Made by a program: the position numbers and the translations under genes. Of a DNA stretch of 64,000 bases, positions 56,580 through 64,000 are shown in pieces. The stretch comes from Anabaena catenula FACHB-362 (GTDB taxonomy: Bacteria; Cyanobacteriota; Cyanobacteriia; Cyanobacteriales; Nostocaceae). The stretch's first letter is position 1, and the number at the start of each line of letters is the position of its first letter. Under the pieces are notes generated by a model, which searched no databases, had not been told where the DNA came from, and worked only from the letters and a program-made list of their open reading frames with translations. The stretch covers positions 248,001 to 312,000 of the forward strand of contig NZ_JACJTQ010000001.1 of assembly GCF_014698735.1 (NCBI RefSeq), read 5' to 3'.

Positions 56580-57629
56580 TTAAACTGCGCCACTGTTTCT
56601 GTTAAACAATATGGTTATGGTTTTGAGAATCAGCCTTAAATCGTAAACTAAAGTCCAATTTTTTTGATACTGTAAATCTAGGCGAATTACATCTTCAAAA
56701 CTGCGTACTGTCGAGCGACCGTTTACTTGCCATTCGCCGGTCATGCCAGGTTTAACATCTAAACGTTGCCACTCTGGTACTTCATAGCGTTCCACTTCAT
56801 CAGGGGTAGGTGGCCGAGTACCAACTAAACTCATTTCCCCTTTGAGGACGTTCCAGAATTGAGGTAATTCATCGAGACTTGTGCGTCGTAGAAAGCGACC
56901 TACCCTTGTAATTCGGGGATCATTCTCATTTTTAAAGAAAGCACCTTCGACTTGGTTTTTGACTTGAGATTTTTTAGCTTCGGCATCCACGCACATGGAG
57001 CGAAATTTCCAAATAGCAAAATGTTTACCCATCCAACCGCAACGGATTTGACGGAAGAAAATCGGACCGGGATCGTTGAGTTGAATGGCGATCGCAATCG
57101 GAATGAATAAAAACCCTGTAATTACTAAACCTATCAATGATCCCGCTATATCAATTAGCCTTTTCATCCACGAGGCCACAGAAGGATGAGTTTGGGGTAA
57201 CGGATCTATTTTCCGAGCAACATTCTTCCGACTATCTCCAGGGTGAATAGATTCTATTGGTTCGACGCTGTTTAGAGACTCAATAGAAAATACCTGATCT
57301 AATCCAGTCAGGTTTAGCACTGCCATTACTTGAGGAGTAACATTACGAAGTGCGAATGCGGTTCCTTTTTCCTGAGCATATTTGAAATTACTCACCAAAG
57401 CCCCTAATCCACTACTATCCATAAAGGTAGTATTTTGGAAGTCAATGACAACCTGCTGAGGTTTTGAATCACCTTGGATTAAGTTTTGGCAGGTTTGCTT
57501 AAAGCCGACAGCTTCAAGCACGGTTAAACGCTTACAGACCTGCACTGTTGCTGTGTCGTTCAGGTAGGTAACTGGGAAATCTGCCTCTGTGGATTGGCTA
57601 CTCATGAAGCTTTGCACTTTAGTTGCCAT
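56580..57629 (-). CDS. STAS domain fused to a polyprenyl-phosphate sugar transferase
   Basis: The 349-residue product joins two domains. Residues 15-115 form a STAS (anti-sigma-factor antagonist) domain with the phosphorylatable-serine motif TTFMDSSGLGALVS. Residues 150-349 form a bacterial sugar transferase that starts exopolysaccharide repeat synthesis on undecaprenyl phosphate: KRLIDIAGSLIGLVI, FRQIRCGWMGKHFAIWKFRS, RRTSLDELPQFWNVLKGEMS and KPGMTGEWQVNGRS. There is only one membrane segment (about 158-183). The fusion suggests control of polysaccharide synthesis by a partner-switching serine kinase/phosphatase system. Confidence 0.92.
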   Translation of the reverse strand: MATKVQSFMSSQSTEADFPVTYLNDTATVQVCKRLTVLEAVGFKQTCQNLIQGDSKPQQVVIDFQNTTFMDSSGLGALVSNFKYAQEKGTAFALRNVTPQVMAVLNLTGLDQVFSIESLNSVEPIESIHPGDSRKNVARKIDPLPQTHPSVASWMKRLIDIAGSLIGLVITGFLFIPIAIAIQLNDPGPIFFRQIRCGWMGKHFAIWKFRSMCVDAEAKKSQVKNQVEGAFFKNENDPRITRVGRFLRRTSLDELPQFWNVLKGEMSLVGTRPPTPDEVERYEVPEWQRLDVKPGMTGEWQVNGRSTVRSFEDVIRLDLQYQKNWTLVYDLRLILKTITILFNRNSGAV

Positions 57630-57828
57630 CTAAATCTAATCTGCCAAACATTGTTTTGTCCTAGAAAATTACTTAACCAAATTTTTAAACAGTAGGATTA
57701 AGGACAAGTGGCTAGTTTTTCGCTCAGAGATGGGAGATCTTCAGCTAGGGTTCACAATAGAACAAGAAGCTAAAAACATACTTGTTGTTGTGCAAAATCA
57801 GTGCGATCGCGCTGCTATCTATCATCTC

Positions 57829-58626
57829 ATGATTGCTAAAACTAGAGTTAAACCTACCGCACGCCTGGTTGAAGTTTTTTCTGCTATTCAAGGGGAAGGA
57901 CTGAATGTCGGGACACGTCAGATTTTTATTCGCTTTGGTCTTTGTGACTTACGTTGTCACTTTTGCGACAGTCCCCATACATGGAATGCACCCTCTATGT
58001 GTAAGATAGAGCGTTCACCTGGATTACGAGACTTTGAAATTCATTCTAATCCGGTTCCATTACCCATTTTAATCGAATGGGTGGAAAGGCAAAATCTACC
58101 TTCTCTACACGATAGCATCAGCTTAACGGGGGGAGAACCACTTCTTCATGCCCCATTTTTGGCACAATTTCTACCCATCGTGCGATCGCTCACTCATCTA
58201 CCCATATACTTGGAAACAGGCGGACATCGCCCCGAAGAACTTGGTCTGATTCTTCCTTACCTAGATTCTGTAGGTATGGATTTAAAACTCCCTAGTGTCA
58301 GCGGCGAAACTTATTGGACAGAACATAAAAAATTTCTCCAAATTTGTTTTGATGCAAATTTAGAAATTTTTGTCAAAATTATCGTCTCTCAAAAGACAGA
58401 GCCAGCGGAATTGGAACGTTCAGCTATGTTGGTCGCTGCGGTCAGTCAGGATATCCCCATCTTTTTACAACCTGTTACGCCTTTGGCAGATCCGGAAAAA
58501 TTCAGTCAAGTACCGGTTACTGCGCCGACTCCGGATCAAGTCTTAGTATGGCAAGCTTTGATGAAGCAGTTTGTGAAGTCAGTACGAGTGATTCCCCAGA
58601 CTCATAAAATGCTCAATCAGATGTAA
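57829..58626 (+). CDS. queE: 7-carboxy-7-deazaguanine synthase
   Basis: QueE is a radical-SAM enzyme that makes 7-carboxy-7-deazaguanine, a precursor of queuosine in tRNA. The 265-residue product has RLVEVFSAIQGEGLNVGTRQ, the cluster-binding C-x3-C-x2-C motif in CDLRCHFCDSPHTWN and SLTGGEPLLHAPFLAQFLP. I chose the ATG at 57829 (MIAKTRVKPTARL); 33 upstream in-frame codons are not family-like. It is divergent from the STAS-transferase gene. Confidence 0.93.
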   Translation: MIAKTRVKPTARLVEVFSAIQGEGLNVGTRQIFIRFGLCDLRCHFCDSPHTWNAPSMCKIERSPGLRDFEIHSNPVPLPILIEWVERQNLPSLHDSISLTGGEPLLHAPFLAQFLPIVRSLTHLPIYLETGGHRPEELGLILPYLDSVGMDLKLPSVSGETYWTEHKKFLQICFDANLEIFVKIIVSQKTEPAELERSAMLVAAVSQDIPIFLQPVTPLADPEKFSQVPVTAPTPDQVLVWQALMKQFVKSVRVIPQTHKMLNQM

Positions 58627-58633
58627 GTTGAGG

Positions 58634-58757
58634 CAGGGAGCAGGGGGCAGGGGGCAGGGGGCAGGGGGCAGGGGGCAGGGGGCAGGAAGTAATTATTTCT
58701 CCCCATCTCCCCATCTCCCCATCTCCCCATCTCCCCATCTGGAGCGTCTCCCCATCT
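58634..58757. repeat. GGGGGCA heptamer and CTCCCCAT octamer arrays
   Basis: Seven copies of GGGGCAG-type heptamers (58640-58685) are followed by about five CTCCCCAT octamers (58699-58740) and one more copy after a short break. The arrays lie between the convergent ends of queE and the DUF3318 gene. Confidence 0.9.
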
Positions 58758-58760
58758 CTT

Positions 58761-59405
58761 CTACAGTCCACCTTCGTCCATGCTTTTAGATTTGGTTTTG
58801 GCTTTGTTGGCGCTGCGTTTAAGGGCAGATAATCTGGCTTCATATCGAGAACGCTGACGCTTGCTAGGGGTGTTTTCAACTAAGGTTTTCAAAGCACTAC
58901 CTAAACTCTTGTAGGCGTTGGGGAGACTGTAACCAAAACGAGTTGCTAGAGCGATCGCTTTTTCGTCTGCATCGAGTATTTCTTTGAGTTGCTTGTCTCC
59001 GTTATTTTTTTGATAGAGTCGCCAACCGGAAACGCCACACAGCGCCAAAGCTAACACCAGCAGCAATCCATCCTGTACCCATAATTCACCCACAGCACCA
59101 CCTAATCCAATCGCCAGTGCTGCCATTTCCCAACCATCTTTGGGAATCGTGTCATTTTGAACGCGAGCCACTTCGTGCCAGAACAGGAGATTACGCTGAT
59201 CCATTGCTAGAGCATCCCATTTCACCAAGTCGATTTGAATTTCTACTTGGTCTTTACCAATTTCTTCGCAGCGGACCAGGGGTGGATTAACCTCAGTTGT
59301 GCCTTCAACCGTGACCCAACTTTGTAATTCTGGTGGTAGTAAGCTTTTCAACCGACGGAGTTCACTCATTTCCGCTTTGGCTGAGGAGGTTGCATAGGAT
59401 GTCAT
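58761..59405 (-). CDS. DUF3318 membrane protein
   Basis: The 214-residue product has a helical N-terminus (EMSELRRLKSLLPPELQSWV), a strand-rich part, two central hydrophobic helices (about 95-135: ALAIGLGGAVGELW; GLLLVLALALCGVSGW), and a basic tail with RYEARLSALKRSANKAKTKS. It fits the cyanobacterial DUF3318 family. Function unknown. Confidence 0.72.
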   Translation of the reverse strand: MTSYATSSAKAEMSELRRLKSLLPPELQSWVTVEGTTEVNPPLVRCEEIGKDQVEIQIDLVKWDALAMDQRNLLFWHEVARVQNDTIPKDGWEMAALAIGLGGAVGELWVQDGLLLVLALALCGVSGWRLYQKNNGDKQLKEILDADEKAIALATRFGYSLPNAYKSLGSALKTLVENTPSKRQRSRYEARLSALKRSANKAKTKSKSMDEGGL

Positions 59406-59482
59406 AAAATCCAGCCCTAAAAAATTTTAGTATATAGTGAGGGTATCACTTTGGAGTATAGCTATTTCAGTGATAATCCGCC

Positions 59483-60040
59483 TCACTCATTCGGAAAACT
59501 TCCCCGTTTTTTCCGAGCTTCCATTGCTTTTTCTAGCAAATCCAGTAATCCTGGGGCTTCTTCCTGAATACTGAGTAACAGTCTTTCACCGAGTTCTATA
59601 TTACCTGGGTCGTGACCTGTTACCATCACTTGTTGTAAGCGGGGTAAAGCTATGCTGTCAACAATCTGAATTAATCCACTCAGACAACGGTGAAATTGTC
59701 TTTCTGTGAGAATTGAGTCTTCTAGGGGAAACTCAATAATGGCACGAATTTCACCATCGGATGGATCATACTCCCATTGCAGCATTTTGGTTTCCCAGGA
59801 AATGGCCAGCATTGTCTGGAGGATAGATGCTTTGTGAGGATGCTCTTTAACTCCTGCCAGAACTTGAGGTGCAAAAACTCGGAAAAATTTTCCCTGTTCA
59901 TCCAACTGGACAACTATCAGAAAATCTTCTAGGTTTTCAGCTTCTACACCTGTAATAATCCTGTCTTCATCATCATCAAAACGGTATTCCCAGCCAAGGT
60001 TGTCTAAGTAATTGGCTATCTGTTTCAGATTAGCTCCCAT
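59483..60040 (-). CDS. YbjN-type protein
   Basis: The 185-residue product begins with LKQIANYLDNLGWEYRFDDD and has a mixed alpha/beta fold with ILQTMLAISWETKMLQWEYD, resembling the YbjN/T3SS-chaperone-like domain. Such proteins are linked to stress responses in other bacteria, with no defined reaction. It is on the same strand as DUF3318, 77 bp upstream. Confidence 0.7.
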   Translation of the reverse strand: MGANLKQIANYLDNLGWEYRFDDDEDRIITGVEAENLEDFLIVVQLDEQGKFFRVFAPQVLAGVKEHPHKASILQTMLAISWETKMLQWEYDPSDGEIRAIIEFPLEDSILTERQFHRCLSGLIQIVDSIALPRLQQVMVTGHDPGNIELGERLLLSIQEEAPGLLDLLEKAMEARKKRGSFPNE

Positions 60041-60203
60041 AAAAGCCTCATAAGGAACGGTGGAGCGGCTGTCACCAGACCTAGTTTAACCTGCTATGGG
60101 CATTGATTTAGATTGGTGCAGCTTCTTCTTGAAGAAGTGGATAATTTATCTAGATTCGACCAGTTAAGCCAGAAATACCCTAATTTTACAGGTTAAGGTG
60201 AGC

Positions 60204-60332
60204 ATGAGTACCGAAAATTCTCTCAACTCATGTTTGAGCGCAGTTAATCAAGAATTTTCGCCTCACCAATTCCAGTGGTACTGGACAAAATATATCACTT
60301 TATTTGCTCATTATCTTGGTGTAGGGAACTAA
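60204..60332 (+). CDS. Possible 42-residue aromatic-rich protein
   Basis: ATG at 60204 follows an AAGGTGA ribosome-binding site. It encodes MSTENSLNSCLSAVNQEFSP and then a segment with three tryptophan/tyrosine-rich turns (QWYWTKYITLFAHY) before TAA. The good start context and composition support a real small protein. It lies alone between the YbjN gene and the VapBC-like pair. No family recognised. Confidence 0.4.
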   Translation: MSTENSLNSCLSAVNQEFSPHQFQWYWTKYITLFAHYLGVGN

Positions 60333-60532
60333 TTTGCTGTTGTTATTTGCTTTTGTTGACAAATGTACTGATGTGATATGGGAAAATCATAGAACTCTGC
60401 AAGGGATCATTCCCATAAAAATGAAAAGCCAATACAGTTTAGAACATTTTTACAAAATGAGATTTTTACCTTTTCTTGTAACTCTAAAATGTTAATATAT
60501 TAAGTAACCTAGTTAAACCTAAGTTGAGAACA

Positions 60533-60820
60533 ATGACCAATATTAATATTTCTGTACCTGAATCACTGAAAAAATTTATTGATCAACAAATTGCTGAAGG
60601 TGGTTATAATTCAGCGAGTGAATATTTACAACAGTTAATTATTCAAGAAGCACAGCGGAAAAGTAAAGGAAGTTTCGAGAAATTGCTGATAAATCAGGAA
60701 GAATTTGAAACTACTTTAGATGAATTAGCTGATGATTTTGCAGCGTGCGTGGGTGCAACTGTGCCTATTTTGTCTGATTATGCTGTTAGTCGTGAAAGTA
60801 TTTATGAGGATCATCCTTAA
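60533..60820 (+). CDS. ParD-like antitoxin with a VapB-like tail
   Basis: The 95-residue product has a ParD-type ribbon-helix-helix (NINISVPESLKKFIDQQIAE, GGYNSASEYLQQLI) in its first 50 residues. The tail LADDFAACVGATVPILSDYA with VSREGIYEDHP-like ending (VSRESIYEDHP) is the form I associate with antitoxins of PIN toxins in cyanobacteria. The ATG at 60533 is preferred to a TTG nine bases upstream. It is followed after two bases by the PIN toxin. Confidence 0.75.
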   Translation: MTNINISVPESLKKFIDQQIAEGGYNSASEYLQQLIIQEAQRKSKGSFEKLLINQEEFETTLDELADDFAACVGATVPILSDYAVSRESIYEDHP

Positions 60821-60822
60821 CA

Positions 60823-61266
60823 GTGGAATATTTAGTAGATACGAATATTTTATTGCGCCTTGTGCAGCGCACTGATCCATTAAATACGGTGATTAGAAAT
60901 GCAGTTAGAAAGCTGAAGAATGATGGGAATATAATGTTAACTACTCCCCAGAATTGTGCTGAGTTTTGGAATGTTGCTACAAGGCCAGCTACAAAAAACG
61001 GATTTGGTTTAACACCCAAAGATGCAGATAGACAGTTAAGATTAATTGAGCGGATTTTTCCCTTATTATCTGATATACCTACAGTTTACCCAGAGTGGCG
61101 TAAATTAGTTGTAAAATTTGGTGTATCAGGTGTTCAAGTGCATGATGCGCGTCTTGCTGCAACGATGAAGGCTAATAATATTACCTACATTCTGACATTC
61201 AATACAGGTGATTTTAACCGTTATACCTCTGAGGGAATTATAGCTATTAATCCAAATACAGTGTAA
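60823..61266 (+). CDS. VapC-like PIN-domain toxin
   Basis: The 147-residue product has the PIN acidic residues D6 (YLVDTNILLRL), E45-type residue in QNCAEFWNVATRP, and D-x-R in VQVHDARLAATMKANN, with a final FNTGDF block. It is a Mg-dependent ribonuclease by family. The start is GTG at 60823, two bases after the antitoxin stop codon. Confidence 0.87.
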   Translation: MEYLVDTNILLRLVQRTDPLNTVIRNAVRKLKNDGNIMLTTPQNCAEFWNVATRPATKNGFGLTPKDADRQLRLIERIFPLLSDIPTVYPEWRKLVVKFGVSGVQVHDARLAATMKANNITYILTFNTGDFNRYTSEGIIAINPNTV

Positions 61267-61366
61267 AGAGCAATACCTTTGGTTAGCTTGGTAGTTTATA
61301 ATATTTTTCTTATTCATAGCTGAAATAAGCAAAAACAATTTTGTATTTTTCAGTAATCATCTTTTA

Positions 61367-61626
61367 TCAATCATAATGATATTTACAAGATATATTAATT
61401 AATAAATCTCCTTCTATCTTGTAAACTAATCTATGTTCATCTGTAATTCGTCTTGACCAGTAACCTTGCAATTCATATTTTAGTGGTTCTGGTTTACCTA
61501 TCCCAGAAAATGGTTCTCTTTGGATATCTTTAATTAATTCCAAGATTTTTTTAAAGACTTTTTATCTTCCTTTCCCCACTCACCTAATTGTTCAAAAGTT
61601 TCGGGTTCAAATGCTACTTTTTTCAT
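61367..61626 (-). pseudogene. Txe/YoeB-like toxin, frameshifted
   Basis: From ATG at 61626 the frame reads MKKVAFEPETFEQLGEWGKE, then shifts: five A bases in the run after GAT (61558-61563 region) put the rest one base out of frame. In the next frame the family sequence continues as [40 protein letters not shown] and [20 protein letters not shown], ending at TGA (61367). This is a complete Txe/YoeB toxin but for one missing A. It may be inactive, slipped back by frameshifting, or a sequence error. It overlaps its antitoxin by 20 bp. Confidence 0.82.
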
Positions 61627-61858
61627 ATTCATCTAAATCAACATAAATTAAGTTACCTTTGTCTACATTTTCCATAGCTTTGAGCAGATGTTTTTTGTTA
61701 ACTTCTGATTTGAGAAGATAGGTAGTTTCATCTTCTTCAATAGGTGATTCAACTAGGATAATAACTTCTACAACTGTTCCTGCTGGTATTTCAGTGGTAG
61801 ATAGTTCAATTTTGCCATCTTTACCGACAATAGCCTTTTGTTTAATTCCACTGAGCAT
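61607..61858 (-). CDS. Antitoxin partner of the broken Txe-like toxin
   Basis: The 83-residue product (KAIVGKDGKIELSTTEIPAG, TVVEVIILVESP, then a helical tail KKHLLKAMENVDKGNLIYVD) ends 20 bp inside the toxin reading frame, the usual antitoxin-first overlap. The N-terminal strand-rich half looks like a small DNA-binding swapped-hairpin or Phd-type domain; the family is not certain. Confidence 0.7.
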   Translation of the reverse strand: MLSGIKQKAIVGKDGKIELSTTEIPAGTVVEVIILVESPIEEDETTYLLKSEVNKKHLLKAMENVDKGNLIYVDLDEYEKSSI

Positions 61859-61923
61859 AATTTTTAATTACTCTGATAAAGTCAGATGTTCTTATTCTAT
61901 TCTAACTCTATTATTTGAATAAA

Positions 61924-62172
61924 TTAAGCTACCTGTTCCGCTAAAACTCGACCTTCCACACGCTCATATTCATCCTCAAGCAACCAAAGTTTTGCTTCTT
62001 CATAACTGGAACAAGCAAAAACTATCTTGTAATTTTCTGTGGGATCTAAAATGCAAAAATTATTTTTATCGTCACCAAGCAACATCAAAATATAGGGTGG
62101 TACGGAGGTAGGGTCAACCCATATTTCTGTAAACTGCCAGTTATTGGCTAGGTCGGGTGCGGGGAATGACAT
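61924..62172 (-). CDS. Small hypothetical protein
   Basis: I do not recognise this 82-residue acidic protein (NWQFTEIWVDPTSVPPYILM, ENYKIVFACSSYEEAKLWLL). The compact strand-helix pattern and normal composition support a real gene. It may be related to the nearby toxin-antitoxin pairs only by position. Confidence 0.6.
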   Translation of the reverse strand: MSFPAPDLANNWQFTEIWVDPTSVPPYILMLLGDDKNNFCILDPTENYKIVFACSSYEEAKLWLLEDEYERVEGRVLAEQVA

Positions 62173-62304
62173 GATATCTATCTCCAGTGACTTTTATTTC
62201 ACCATAATGCAGAGGAATTTGACTGCCATTAATATCTATTCCACTCATTTAATTAGTTACAGTTCTTTATCCTTAATTCTATAACTAAATTGCGATCGCT
62301 ACTT

Positions 62305-62469
62305 ATACCATTTCTTTGTGAGCCAGCGCCAAATTTTTTGATCTTTTATTTCTTTCTTTGCTACGCAACGCTACCGCGAACGCGTCCTTCGCGCCTTCTC
62401 TTCGAGACGCTACGCGAACGCGGTTCGTTTCCTATCTAAATTTGGCGCATCTTCATAGAGAATTGGTAT
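62305..62469. mobile_element. MITE-like element, copy 2 (inverse orientation)
   Basis: This 165-bp element is the reverse complement of the one at 43441-43604, with one substitution (gccagcg for gcctgcg) and one extra A (ctaaattt for ctaattt). It keeps the same terminal inverted repeats (ATACCA...TGGTAT). The near identity points to recent movement or gene conversion. Confidence 0.82.
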
Positions 62470-62558
62470 TAGAGCTTCGCTAACACTCTTTGTATGTTTT
62501 TTATAAAAAATTAGGTTGGGTTAAGTCATAGCAAAACCCAACACAGACATATAATTAA

Positions 62559-63821
62559 TTAACCAGGATGTTTAGCTGATTGTACTGACTTTAAAATCCC
62601 AGATTGTAACTCATCAATTGATGCCATGATACCATTTGCAGGGTTTTCAAGTAGTGAAGTCTTGACTTCATGTAAATACTCTAAAATTGAGTTTCGTAAA
62701 ATTGGTCTATTAACACTTACGGTGTTATTGTAATCCCACAAATCCCAAATTATGATACCTATACCAACAATAGGATCTAAAAGTTCTGCGCCTATCTTAC
62801 CAGCGATAGCACCACCAGTTTTTGCAGCAATTTTTGCGCCAGCTTTACCCGCAAACTTAGCAGCAATTTGACTTCCAATCTTTACCCCCATAGGAATTGC
62901 TGCTTTAACAAATAAGTAGCTACCTCCACCTACTAATGTTTTAAGTGTTAGGTTAGAAATAACCCCTTCACTTTCACTAATTGTAATGGCAATCTCATTG
63001 AGATAACGCTCCCATTGTCCTTGAGGTATATTGTAACTACTTTCAATGCTAGAAATATTTTTTTCTAATTGAGAGACATACACCTTTACTGTATCAGTTG
63101 TTATCCTCTCAAGTGCAAATTGAGCAATTTTAGGTTTGAGTACACGCTTGGCAAATTCTAGTTGAAAATCCTCAGTTATTTTCTCTGCTACTACTTGATC
63201 TGGAGATGGTTTATCGCTATCTACCCAATGAGTTACAGCAGAAGAAGCCCAAACAAAAGGAACGCTGAATTCAAGCTTTTTCTGATTGAAGTAATTAAAA
63301 TACCAATCTAAAAAACTCTCATCAACATTAATCATCAATTCATCAACCCAATCATCTAATTTTGCTGATGCAAAATTTTCAGCAGTAGTATTTGCATTTT
63401 TGATAGCAGCTACAATGGACTCATCAACTTTGTTCCAGTCAGATTGTTTATCAATAATTACTCTCGCAGGTTTACTATTACCCGAAGTCGCTATATCTTG
63501 ATGGTAGGAATTTGCTATAAAGCCTCTACCTAATAGTGGGATAATAACAACGACAATTATAATAGCCCATAGATAAGGACTTATCGTCTTGATAAACTGA
63601 CTCAAAGCTCTAATTCTGTCAGTCTTAGCGACATAGGTAGCTGTATTATCTGCTCCTATTTCTGGATTTTGTAGGGTTTTTTGTTCTAATATTACGGACT
63701 CCTGAGCAGATTTAGATTCTAATTTATCAACTATCTGAGAAGTTTCCTCAGTTTTTTGTTGTGATATCACGGAATTATGAGTAGATTCAAACTCTGAATC
63801 CTGTTGTTGATCTTCTTTCAC
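62559..63821 (-). CDS. Membrane protein with a glycine-zipper region, function unknown
   Basis: The 420-residue product has a Ser/Gln/Glu-rich soluble start (1-72), one membrane helix (about 82-105, LWAIIIVVVIIPLLGRGFIA), a helical domain (about 130-290) and a glycine/alanine-rich zipper (about 300-360: AAKFAGKAGAKIAAKTGGAI) able to insert into membranes, then LLDPIVGIGIIIWDLWDYNN. I do not recognise a family. It begins near the right edge, divergent from whatever lies beyond. Confidence 0.65.
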   Translation of the reverse strand: MKEDQQQDSEFESTHNSVISQQKTEETSQIVDKLESKSAQESVILEQKTLQNPEIGADNTATYVAKTDRIRALSQFIKTISPYLWAIIIVVVIIPLLGRGFIANSYHQDIATSGNSKPARVIIDKQSDWNKVDESIVAAIKNANTTAENFASAKLDDWVDELMINVDESFLDWYFNYFNQKKLEFSVPFVWASSAVTHWVDSDKPSPDQVVAEKITEDFQLEFAKRVLKPKIAQFALERITTDTVKVYVSQLEKNISSIESSYNIPQGQWERYLNEIAITISESEGVISNLTLKTLVGGGSYLFVKAAIPMGVKIGSQIAAKFAGKAGAKIAAKTGGAIAGKIGAELLDPIVGIGIIIWDLWDYNNTVSVNRPILRNSILEYLHEVKTSLLENPANGIMASIDELQSGILKSVQSAKHPG

Positions 63822-63958
63822 AGCTATTTAATGGGTAAATTACTCTTAGAATCAAAAATAATTGAATATAAGCACAATTTAAACAGTATATTTACTTAAG
63901 ACTAATCCACCAACTCTAACATCCCTCTCCGCGCCTCTGCGTCTCTGCGTGAGAAAAC

Positions 63959-63990
63959 AAAAAAAAGGACGAACTAAAAAGCCCGTCCTA
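63959..63990 (-). terminator. Terminator-like hairpin at the right edge
   Basis: On the minus strand AGGAC-G...CGTCCT pairs and is followed by a run of eight T. It would serve a minus-strand gene lying beyond the window, or an RNA ending here. Confidence 0.5.
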
Positions 63991-64000
63991 AAAATTACCA

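Noticed and set aside
58634-58757. CRISPR-like array
   Set aside because: The units are 7-8 bp tandem copies without spacers; the same holds for all other arrays in the window. No cas genes are present.
58613-58879. Open frame across the queE/DUF3318 junction
   Set aside because: Most of it is encoded by the GGGGGCA and CTCCCCAT arrays, giving artificial Pro-Cys and Trp-Gly-Asp-Gly runs.

Overview
The window is chromosomal DNA of a filamentous, probably heterocyst-forming cyanobacterium (Nostocales: Nostoc/Anabaena/Trichormus type). The evidence is HIP1 octamers (GCGATCGC) scattered throughout, heptanucleotide short tandem repeats (STRR type) between genes, and cyanobacterial genes: ndhN, the orange carotenoid protein, CGLD27/Ycf36, a chloroplast-type L31, and an initiator tRNA split by a group I intron. 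This is an inference from content; no species can be named from the sequence alone.

Layout. 1-4.3 kb: the N-terminal half of an MmeI-like restriction-methylation enzyme (cut by the window edge), divergent from an exported TPR-CHAT protein. 4.3-22.5 kb: one long minus-strand translation cluster, read right to left: rplC-rplD-rplW-rplB-rpsS-rplV-rpsC-rplP-rpmC-rpsQ-rplN-rplX-rplE-rpsH-rplF-rplR-rpsE-rplO-secY-adk-infA-rpmJ-rpsM-rpsK-rpoA-rplQ-truA-rplM-rpsI-rpmE-prfA. It joins the S10, spc and alpha operons and the L13/S9 pair, with STRR arrays inserted between several genes. Upstream of rplC lie a long leader with two tiny upstream reading frames and a decayed gene. 23-31 kb: ndhN, an AMIN protein, a CPA2 antiporter with universal-stress domains, and an ABC-F protein.

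31.6-39 kb: a RelE-type toxin-antitoxin pair with a palindromic operator, an LRV repeat protein, gpmI, secG, a matrixin-like protease and ocp. 39-44 kb: a GT4 glycosyltransferase, an MFS carrier, recO, a MITE-like element and deoC. 44.5-52.4 kb is accessory DNA: a solitary cytosine-5 methyltransferase, a truncated winged-helix remnant, a palindrome cluster, a PIN-toxin pair, small unknown proteins, and a notable group made of the initiator tRNA with a 244-nt group I intron, a ribbon-helix-helix (RHH) gene behind five regularly spaced operator-like boxes, and a free-standing homing-type endonuclease resembling I-Ssp6803I. 52.4-60 kb is mostly core: asparaginase, CGLD27, rsfS, two exopolysaccharide glycosyltransferases (one a STAS-sugar transferase fusion), queE, DUF3318 and YbjN. 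60-64 kb holds a VapBC-like pair, a frameshifted Txe-like toxin with its antitoxin, a second nearly identical MITE copy in inverse orientation, and a membrane protein of unknown role.

The items most worth following up are the intron / RHH operator array / endonuclease neighbourhood (50.8-52.3 kb), the pair of almost identical 165-bp elements, the leader of the ribosomal protein cluster, and the STAS-sugar transferase fusion. No CRISPR array, prophage or complete insertion sequence was seen.
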